From contig VBGQ01000056.1 in assembly GCA_005882055.1 (NCBI GenBank), positions 1 through 11,154 on the forward strand: a stretch of DNA of 11,154 nt, read 5' to 3'. Under the pieces are notes generated by a model. That model saw only the letters and a program-made list of their open reading frames with translations, was not told the origin of the DNA and did no database searches. Source of the stretch: Chloroflexota bacterium (lineage in GTDB: Bacteria > Chloroflexota > Limnocylindria > QHBO01). A program made the translations under genes and the position numbers. Positions 6,290-11,154 of the stretch are shown here, piece after piece (the first letter of the stretch is position 1; every line of letters starts with the position of its first letter).

Positions 6290-6661
6290 CTGGCCGATCC
6301 TGTACCGACTGCCCTGGACGATCCTGCCGAGCTGGCGCATCGGATCGTGGACGTGGCCTCGGACAAGAAGGCAAGCGACGTCGTGCTGCTGCGAACGGCC
6401 GAAGTGACCACCATGGCGGACTACTTCGTGATCGGCTCTGGCCGCAGCGACCGCCAGGTCCAGGCGCTGGCTGGGGCCATCGTGGATGAGCTGCGCAAGG
6501 ACGGCGTCCGGCCGCTCGGGATCGAGGGCCAGGGTGGTGCGCGCTGGATCCTGCTCGACTACGGCAGCGTGATCGTCCACCTCTTTGCGCCCGACGAGCG
6601 CGAGTTCTACGGACTCGAGCGTCTGTGGAGCAACGCCGCGCAGGTCGTTCGCATCGTCTGA
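6290..6661 (+). CDS. rsfS: ribosomal silencing factor RsfS
   Basis: Binds ribosomal protein uL14 and blocks subunit joining when nutrients are scarce. I choose a CTG start at 6290, giving 123 residues, because GAGGAG (6277-6282) precedes it by seven bases and it includes the first conserved helix (PAELAHRIVDVASDKKASDV). The first standard codon, GTG 6347, cuts into that helix and has no ribosome site. The family core is clear: LADYF-type MADYFVIGSGRSDRQVQA, GARWILLDYGSVIVHLF and FYGLERLW. It begins 18 bases after the nadD stop, as is usual for the nadD-rsfS pair, so they should be one operon. Confidence 0.95.
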   Translation: MADPVPTALDDPAELAHRIVDVASDKKASDVVLLRTAEVTTMADYFVIGSGRSDRQVQALAGAIVDELRKDGVRPLGIEGQGGARWILLDYGSVIVHLFAPDEREFYGLERLWSNAAQVVRIV

Positions 6662-6667
6662 GCCGTC

Positions 6668-6686
6668 TGCGGGGCCAACCCCCGTG
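6668..6686 (+). terminator. GC hairpin after rsfS, no U-tract
   Basis: CGGGG (6670-6674), loop CCAAC and CCCCG (6680-6684) form a perfect five-pair stem that two G-U pairs can extend. It begins seven to nine bases after the rsfS stop. No run of T follows, so it would be a weak intrinsic terminator or an RNA-end stabiliser, perhaps with Rho. Confidence 0.35.
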
Positions 6687-6715
6687 ACGCTCCTGCGGGT
6701 GCTCGCGGGCACCGT

Positions 6716-6733
6716 CGGTACTGCCCCGGTACT
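6716..6733 (+). repeat. direct repeat CGGTACT, two copies 11 bp apart
   Basis: Identical heptamers lie at 6716-6722 and 6727-6733, one helical turn apart, and end four bases before a possible -35 box. Each contains a GTAC core. This spacing is typical for tandem binding of a regulator, but two 7-mers can also match by chance. Confidence 0.4.
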
Positions 6734-6737
6734 CCTA

Positions 6738-6766
6738 TTGAGGGCCATTCGGACCGATCGCATCCT
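6738..6766 (+). promoter_or_regulatory. weak promoter for the four-cysteine protein, possibly leaderless
   Basis: TTGAGG (6738-6743), a 17-base spacer and CATCCT (6761-6766) end six bases before the ATG at 6773. The -10 match is poor (3 of 6). The absence of any ribosome site before this ATG fits a leaderless message. Confidence 0.3.
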
Positions 6767-6772
6767 CGCGCC

Positions 6773-7033
6773 ATGCACGAGCCGGTGCGTGAACCACGCT
6801 CCTCGGAGAACTGCCGCTTCTGCGGCGGGGACCTCCTGACCAGCGTTTTCGACACGGCCTTCCGCGACACGACCGCGGACGAGCGCCTCTTCTTCGCCAT
6901 CCCCGGCGCCCTGTGCATCCCCTGCCGTCAGCTGTATGTCGATCAGCAGCTGATCGGCATCCTTGGACTCTCCGACGCGCGCTGCACCTTCGCCATCGAG
7001 AGCGATCGCGTGCTGCGCTCGCCGGCCGCCTGA
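6773..7033 (+). CDS. small YgiT/MqsA-type zinc-ribbon protein, function unknown
   Basis: An 86-residue soluble protein with two cysteine pairs, CRFC (Cys14, Cys17) and CIPC (Cys48, Cys51), 30 residues apart. The pattern CxxCGG ... IPGALCxPC..LY resembles the YgiT-type zinc finger that forms the N-terminal half of the MqsA antitoxin, where the second pair is preceded by a VPA-like turn and followed by Glu/Gln-x-Tyr. There is no helix-turn-helix domain after it and no toxin-like gene on either side, so an antitoxin role is not supported. A stand-alone zinc-binding protein is the safest description. It begins at ATG 6773 without a ribosome site and may have its own promoter (see 6738-6766). It is the last + strand gene before the convergent - strand block. 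Confidence 0.7.
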   Translation: MHEPVREPRSSENCRFCGGDLLTSVFDTAFRDTTADERLFFAIPGALCIPCRQLYVDQQLIGILGLSDARCTFAIESDRVLRSPAA

Positions 7034-7059
7034 TCGAGCTCCCTCTCGTCTCGCGTCGG

Positions 7060-7084
7060 CGGCAGCCTGATCTCCAGGCTTCCG
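7060..7084. terminator. hairpin between convergent genes, possible two-way terminator
   Basis: AGCCTG (7064-7069), loop ATCTC and CAGGCT (7075-7080) pair perfectly. Three further pairs follow after one mismatch (7060-7062 with 7082-7084). The hairpin starts one base past the holA stop on the - strand and lies 26 bases past the stop of the zinc protein on the + strand. No T-run follows on either side, so termination may be weak or assisted by Rho. Confidence 0.5.
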
Positions 7085-7085
7085 G

Positions 7086-8012
7086 CTAGCTCCGCCCCGC
7101 TAGGAGCTGCTCACCCAACCAGGCGCTGACCGCGGCCTCGGGCTCGACGTCGTTGCGCTTGATCGCGAGGTCGATGAGCCGAGTGAGCTCGTTTGGCGGA
7201 ACTCCGCGGTCCACGAGGTCTCGAGCGACGATCAGGTCGGAGATGCGCCCCTGGATCGAGGCGAGGATGCGAAGTACCGGCTGCCCCTCGTCGAGAGCGC
7301 GCTGAAGGGCCGTTGCGGCCGCGGCCGGCTCGCGGCGATCGATGGCGTTGGTGATGGCGAAGACCGAGGCCGGCCTGGTGTCCGCGGTCAGCAGCTCGAC
7401 GTCCGCCATGCCAATCGGCCGCTCGCCGCCATGGGTCGCGAGCTTGCGAAGCTCCGAGTCGATGACTCGGGTCTGCTCGCCGCGTTCCACGTCCGTCTCC
7501 CAGATGGCGCCCCCCACGCGCTCGCTGAGCAGCGACGCCGCGCGCGCGTCGATGGCGACGCCAAGCGATGCCGCATGCCGCCGAGTCCAGCCCGCCAATT
7601 CCGCACGGCGGGGTGCTCGGTGCTCCACGACGCTTCCGCCACGTTCCCGCACCGCCTCTTCGAGCCTGCGGAGGAGCGCCGGAGGTTTGCCGATGTCTCG
7701 AGACGGCCGCTCCTCAGCGAATGCCAGGGCCGCGCCGTCGGGGAGGGTGCGCGCCATGCCGAGCAGCTTCTCCTCGCCGGACAGGGACCGGCCCGCTGCC
7801 CGAAGCGGTTGGTGCAGGACGACGAGGTGCGCCCCGAAGAGGCCGACCGATGCGGCCTCCACGCCCGCACGATCCAGGATCCCCTCATCCGGGGATCGCT
7901 CGGGTGCAAGGTCAATCCGGTCCGCGTCGCCCAACGATGCGGCGAGCTGGGCGACCGCCTGCGCGATGGCGAACGCGTCATCGCCGTGGGCGAGCAGCAG
8001 GGTGGCGGTCAT
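7086..8012 (-). CDS. holA: DNA polymerase III delta subunit (HolA)
   Basis: Delta opens the sliding clamp as part of the clamp-loader complex during replication. The protein is 308 residues from the ATG at 8012, which overlaps the TGA of the HD gene (ATGA); the ATG at 8045 would add 11 residues not typical of the family. The N-terminus TATLLLAHGDDAFAIAQAV matches the usual 'L.G.D.....' start of delta. Further on are LFGAHLVVL, the LPDGAALAF strand and ETDVERGEQTRVIDSELRKLA, which matches the delta linker helix. The domain III helices include PVLRILASIQGRISDLIVARDL. Between ELTR and LIDLAIKRND (near 7179) the segment usually found in delta (a K.....A...AR....EL pattern of about 35 residues) seems missing, in frame. 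The subunit is slightly shorter than the common 320-340. It is last in the com cluster. Confidence 0.88.
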   Translation of the reverse strand: MTATLLLAHGDDAFAIAQAVAQLAASLGDADRIDLAPERSPDEGILDRAGVEAASVGLFGAHLVVLHQPLRAAGRSLSGEEKLLGMARTLPDGAALAFAEERPSRDIGKPPALLRRLEEAVRERGGSVVEHRAPRRAELAGWTRRHAASLGVAIDARAASLLSERVGGAIWETDVERGEQTRVIDSELRKLATHGGERPIGMADVELLTADTRPASVFAITNAIDRREPAAAATALQRALDEGQPVLRILASIQGRISDLIVARDLVDRGVPPNELTRLIDLAIKRNDVEPEAAVSAWLGEQLLAGRS

Positions 8013-8584
8013 CGCCCGGTGCGCTCGCCCAATGGAGCCTGCCATGCAACGCGGAGCTTCTCGACGAGGTCGGCCACCGAAACGCCGATCACATCCGCCA
8101 GCTCCTGCTCGAGGGCCCGCGCGGGTCGCCGAGCAGCCGCAATCTCCGCCCGGTACTGCGGGTAGCGCCGGGCCATGTCGTCCAGTCGATCGTCGACCGT
8201 CAGGAACTCCTGGGCAACATGCTTGTCAGCAACGCTGACGACGACCGAAGGCCAGCCTCGTGGAAAGCGCTGGTCGTCGAGTAGCGCGCTCAGCGGATGG
8301 CTGGCAACGGGGGGTGCCAGCTCAGCGAACCCCATCGATTCGAGGATCCCCGCACCCACCACGCCGTGGAGCCCTCGGCCGTCGCGCGTCTCGAGCTTGT
8401 CGATATCGTGGAGGAGGGCGGCGGCCTCGACGAGGCCCACGTCGATCGGGATCCCGGCGGCTTCCAGCCGCCTCGCCGCCACAGTCGCGACCCTCGCCAC
8501 GCCCTCCGAATGGGCAACGATGCCGTGAGGGAGCCGGCGCGCGGCGAGGATGCGAGCCGCCTCCTCCGCGTTCGGAATGGCCAC
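8009..8584 (-). CDS. HD-domain phosphohydrolase (YqeK/HDIG-like)
   Basis: A 191-residue metal-dependent phosphohydrolase. The HD signature is complete: His25 (VAHSEGVA), His59-Asp60 (LLHDIDK), His73 (LHGVVGAGIL), His96 (ASHPL) and Asp120 (VADKHV). This order matches YqeK-like and HDIG proteins; true YqeK enzymes split Ap4A and usually sit next to nadD. The C-terminal half (ARRPARALEQELADVIGVS) is a helical tail. It starts at GTG 8584, nine bases after the comEC stop, and its TGA overlaps the holA ATG, so it belongs to the comEC-holA operon. No ribosome site precedes the GTG, but TAGCAT lies six bases upstream. The substrate cannot be told from the sequence; dinucleoside tetraphosphates or another nucleotide are guesses. 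Confidence 0.85.
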   Translation of the reverse strand: MAIPNAEEAARILAARRLPHGIVAHSEGVARVATVAARRLEAAGIPIDVGLVEAAALLHDIDKLETRDGRGLHGVVGAGILESMGFAELAPPVASHPLSALLDDQRFPRGWPSVVVSVADKHVAQEFLTVDDRLDDMARRYPQYRAEIAAARRPARALEQELADVIGVSVADLVEKLRVAWQAPLGERTGR

Positions 8585-8590
8585 GACGGG

Positions 8591-8596
8591 ATGCTA
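8591..8596 (-). promoter_or_regulatory. possible leaderless -10 element for the HD gene
   Basis: On the - strand TAGCAT (fits TANNNT) lies six bases before the GTG at 8584, overlapping the comEC TAG stop. There is no ribosome site and no -35 box. It may be only the stop codon context. Confidence 0.25.
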
Positions 8597-10972
8597 CCCG
8601 TTGGTGCGCGTGGCGTCTGCGATGCGGTCCCCGCTCGAGCGGCCTCGGCGCCACGCGCCACGCCGCGTTGGATCACGCGCCCGTGTGTGGAGATCGTCCA
8701 GGAGGCACCATCGGTCTCGACCTGGATCGATCCGTCGCGGTCCGTTCGCAGCACCGTCGCGCGCGCGTTCTGCAGCGCACGAATCGTGACCAGGTGCGGG
8801 TGGCCGTACCTGTTGCCGGCTCCCACGCTGATCAGCCCCGCCGCCGGATGCAGGGCTGCAAGGAACTGCGGCGAGGTCCCGGAGCTCGAACCGTGATGGC
8901 CGACCTTCAGGATATCGATTGCACGCAGCAGCGATCGCGACGCGAGCAAGCGGTCCGGCGGCATCGGCGGCGTTCGGGTACCAGATCTCGAAGGTGCTGC
9001 TCGCGTCCAGGCTGAGGCGTTGTCCTGCGCGAGCAAACCGATACGAAGCCCCGCGTTCCGCGAGGGACAGCTGCAGGAACCGGTCATAGGTCGGGTTCGC
9101 ATACGGCTTGCCCGGATCGAGGATCGTCGCGACCCGGAACCTGCGAAGGACCTCGGGGAATCCGCCGACGTGATCCTGGTGTGGATGGGTGAGGATCACC
9201 ACGTCGATGGCGCGACGCCACCACGGGAGGGCGGCCCCGAGCTGACGCAGCGTCTGGTCGGGATCCGGGCCCGAATCGATGAGCATGCTGCGCCCGGTCG
9301 GCGTCACGGCGAGGATGCCGTCGCCCTGGCCAACGTCAAGGACGACGAGGTGCAGTCGCCCGTCGGGGAGCGTCGCCAGCGTGGTGGCGGCCAGGACTGC
9401 GGTCATCGCCAAGAGCGCGCGCCTTGGGCGTGCGATTGTGGCCACCGAGGCACCGGCCAGCGTCGTCAGCCTGCGCACAGCGGCGCGAAGCGGCGTTGGC
9501 TTCGGCAGGACCGCCAGCAGGGCGATCGAATCGCCCGGCGCCTTGTCCGGCGTAAGCCGGTTGGCACGACGCCAGAGGAGGACCAGCCCCGGATACCAGG
9601 CCACCGCCAACCATCCAGGAGCCGCCACCGGCATGGCGGCCAGCGGAAGGGCGGCCGCAACCTGGACGACGCTGGCCAGGATGCCGGCCGCGGCTGCCAC
9701 CGCGCTGGCCAGCATCACGAGCGGCACGAGCGGGACGACCACGACATTCGCCAACGGAGCGACCAGGCTGACTCGCTCGAACGTGGCAAGAATGACCGGG
9801 AGTGTGGTGAGCTGCGCCGCAAGGGTCAGCGCCACCGGTTCGCGGAGCCAGGCAGGCCAGCGCCGGAGCCGCCCCTCGATGGGCGCGCCGAACGCGATCA
9901 AGCCCGCGGTCGCCAGCAAGGAGAGCTGGAATCCGACGTCCCAGAGCACGCTCGGCGCCACCAGCATCATCACCAGGGCCGCGAGCATCAGGGCCGATGC
10001 GGCGTGGGCTCGAGAGCCTGCCTGGCGCCCGAGCATGAGCGCTCCGGCCATCAACGCCGCCCGAATGACCGATGGGCTGGACCCGACCAGCACCACGTAG
10101 CCACCGATGAGAAGAGCGGTGATCGGTTCAGCCAGCATCCGCCCGCCGGCCCGCCGCCGGAGGGGTTCGAGCAGGCGGGCCACCAGCATCCCGACAATGG
10201 CGATGTTCCACCCGGAGATGGCGACGACGTGCGTGAGCCCGGCGGTGGCAAACGCAGAGCTCACGGCTGGGTCGATGCTGGCCCGTACTCCGAGCAGGAT
10301 CCCGGCCCCGAGCGACGCCTCCGGCTCCGGCACGATGGTGTTCAGGCCTTCGACGAGCGCGTCGCGGGCACGCGCCGCGACCGCGCCCGGTCCCTGCGCC
10401 TGGTGGTCGATGACGGTCGCGCTGAATGTGCGAGCGATGGCTCCGATTCCCTGGCGCGCGAGGAAGTCCCGATACGCGAATCCGTCGAAGTCCTGCGGCT
10501 CCTCGAGCCGGGCGCGGAATGCCACCCGATCCCCGGTGGCCACGTCAACCGCGCGGGGCAGCCAGGCAAGAATCCGGCCGCGCACCGGACGGCCGCCTGC
10601 GTCAATGCGTTCGAGGACGACCTGCTGGCGGTCGGCCCGCGGCCTGGGGTCATCGAGCACGGTGCCGCGGATGACGAGCTCGTCCTCGCGGTTGACCAGG
10701 GCGGTAACGCTGTCCGGCCCGCTTGGTAGTCCGGTCTGGGACTCGCGGAGGGTCCCGACCACCATGCCCAGCGCCACGACCATGCCCGCTGCCGTGGCGG
10801 TGCCGGCCCAGCGAGGGACCGCCTCGCCGGCCAACCGAACACCAACCAGCAGCAGGCCAAGCGCGCCAACCGCAAGCAGCTCGATGCCGATTGACGGCGC
10901 GCCCCCGAGATCGGCCGCCACGATTCCGAGGGCAACGCCGGCGGCGACGCCCGGGAGGATGAGAACGACCAC
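8594..10972 (-). CDS. comEC: ComEC/Rec2 DNA-uptake channel, frameshifted in the C-terminal metallo-beta-lactamase domain
   Basis: ComEC is the inner-membrane channel that takes single-stranded DNA into the cell in natural transformation. The open frame has 792 codons from GTG 10972. It has two N-terminal membrane helices, a soluble region (VIRGTVLDDP, GDRVAFRARL), the competence domain with GLTHVVAISGWNIAIVG, and about nine further hydrophobic helices. The metallo-beta-lactamase domain starts at VVLDVGQGDGILAV with THPHQDH (about 595-601). After FEIWYPNAADAAG (about residue 672, near 8957) the conserved sequence leaves this frame: DRLLASRSLLRAIDILKVGHHGSS, NRYGHPH and RTDRDGS are in another - strand frame. 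The roughly 25-35 residues that usually lie between, including the LTGD motif, are absent. The tail of the long frame is out-of-frame Arg-rich sequence. As it stands the uptake protein probably cannot be made whole. GTG 10972 lies 15 bases after the comEA stop. Confidence 0.9.
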   Translation of the reverse strand: MVVLILPGVAAGVALGIVAADLGGAPSIGIELLAVGALGLLLVGVRLAGEAVPRWAGTATAAGMVVALGMVVGTLRESQTGLPSGPDSVTALVNREDELVIRGTVLDDPRPRADRQQVVLERIDAGGRPVRGRILAWLPRAVDVATGDRVAFRARLEEPQDFDGFAYRDFLARQGIGAIARTFSATVIDHQAQGPGAVAARARDALVEGLNTIVPEPEASLGAGILLGVRASIDPAVSSAFATAGLTHVVAISGWNIAIVGMLVARLLEPLRRRAGGRMLAEPITALLIGGYVVLVGSSPSVIRAALMAGALMLGRQAGSRAHAASALMLAALVMMLVAPSVLWDVGFQLSLLATAGLIAFGAPIEGRLRRWPAWLREPVALTLAAQLTTLPVILATFERVSLVAPLANVVVVPLVPLVMLASAVAAAAGILASVVQVAAALPLAAMPVAAPGWLAVAWYPGLVLLWRRANRLTPDKAPGDSIALLAVLPKPTPLRAAVRRLTTLAGASVATIARPRRALLAMTAVLAATTLATLPDGRLHLVVLDVGQGDGILAVTPTGRSMLIDSGPDPDQTLRQLGAALPWWRRAIDVVILTHPHQDHVGGFPEVLRRFRVATILDPGKPYANPTYDRFLQLSLAERGASYRFARAGQRLSLDASSTFEIWYPNAADAAGPLARVAIAAACNRYPEGRPSRFELRDLAAVPCSPASGGGADQRGSRQQVRPPAPGHDSCAAERARDGAANGPRRIDPGRDRWCLLDDLHTRARDPTRRGAWRRGRSSGDRIADATRTNG
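8650..8957 (-). other. ComEC metallo-beta-lactamase C-terminal half in another frame
   Basis: Read in the - strand frame starting with GAC at 8955, this encodes DRLLASRSLLRAIDILKVGHHGS, then SVGAGNRYGHPH and RTDRDGSIQVETDG. These are standard C-terminal motifs of the ComEC lactamase-like domain. It belongs to comEC and has no start of its own. The exact end is unclear; the GC content of third codon positions favours this frame to about 8650 and the 792-codon frame after that. Confidence 0.8.
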
Positions 10973-10987
10973 TGGATGCCCGCCGTT

Positions 10988-11154
10988 TCAGACGGTCACG
11001 AGGTCCCGGATCTTGGTGAGCTGCGCGCTGGTGAGCACCTTGCGCTCGACGAGCTCGTCGAGGCTCTGGAACGGCTTCTCTTGGCGAGCGGCCACGATCT
11101 TCTGGACGGTGACCGGGCCGATGCCTGGCAGCGCGTCGAGCTGATCCGGGCTGG
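10988..11154 (-). CDS. comEA: ComEA-type helix-hairpin-helix protein, C-terminal part (5' end beyond window)
   Basis: The last 54 residues of a DNA-binding protein that captures transforming DNA and passes it to ComEC. Visible are the helix-hairpin-helix core LDALPGIGPVTVQKIVAAR (hairpin GIG), then KPFQSLDELVERKVLTSAQL and KIRDLVTV, ending in TGA at 10990-10988. This is the normal C-terminal module of ComEA. The signal or membrane anchor lies past the window edge. It is directly upstream of comEC with 15 bases between them, an operon arrangement seen widely. Confidence 0.92.
   Translation of the reverse strand, partial: SPDQLDALPGIGPVTVQKIVAARQEKPFQSLDELVERKVLTSAQLTKIRDLVTV

Noticed and set aside
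4643..6778. Long antisense ORF (711 codons) opposite obg, nadD and rsfS
   Set aside because: It spans three conserved genes on the other strand and has shadow-like composition without motifs.
6773..7033. MqsA antitoxin of a toxin-antitoxin pair
   Set aside because: No helix-turn-helix half and no toxin-sized partner gene is present on either side.
5427..8957. CGGACCG heptamer at both the obg and the comEC junction
   Set aside because: CGGWCCG occurs about nine times in the window, roughly what the GC content predicts, and in obg it encodes the conserved Arg-Thr residues.
9020..10729. 569-codon + strand ORF opposite comEC, and the overlapping one at 10107-11144
   Set aside because: comEC and comEA explain this DNA on the - strand; the + strand products are low-complexity Arg/Gly/Asp-rich sequence.

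Overview
The window is a GC-rich, densely coded bacterial chromosome segment with no mobile element, CRISPR array, tRNA or rRNA that I can see. Several traits fit a Chloroflexota-like bacterium: the obg-nadD-rsfS order, a comEA-comEC-HD-holA cluster, many GTG, TTG and CTG starts, and a Rho with an arginine-rich N-terminal extension. An actinobacterium is the main alternative. The taxonomic call is inference from gene content.

The left part reads on the + strand. It holds the 3' end of an unidentified gene (to 461), a 197-base leader region, rho (659-2128), a lipoprotein N-acetylmuramoyl-L-alanine amidase overlapping the rho stop (2125-3501), a promoter and structured leader followed by an M23 LytM-type peptidase (3637-4392), then obg (4421-5576), nadD (5573-6271), rsfS (6290-6661) and a small four-cysteine zinc protein (6773-7033). 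The right part reads on the - strand: comEA (running in from the right edge), comEC, an HD-domain hydrolase and holA. The two blocks converge on a short hairpin near 7060-7084.

The genes group into transcription termination (rho), cell-wall cleavage (amidase, M23), ribosome maturation and NAD synthesis (obg, nadD, rsfS), and DNA uptake and replication (comEA, comEC, holA).

The most striking observation is that several conserved genes look internally shortened. obg has lost the first half of its C-terminal OCT domain and changes reading frame there, so the open frame runs on into nadD. comEC has lost the middle of its metallo-beta-lactamase domain and also changes frame. Possible in-frame losses of similar size lie in holA and in a comEC membrane segment. 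The surrounding genes are intact. This could be an assembly or amplification artefact, or real lesions. Other points of interest are a possible leader peptide before rho, two likely CTG starts, a palindrome on the M23 promoter, an 11-bp-spaced direct repeat before the zinc protein, and possible leaderless promoters.
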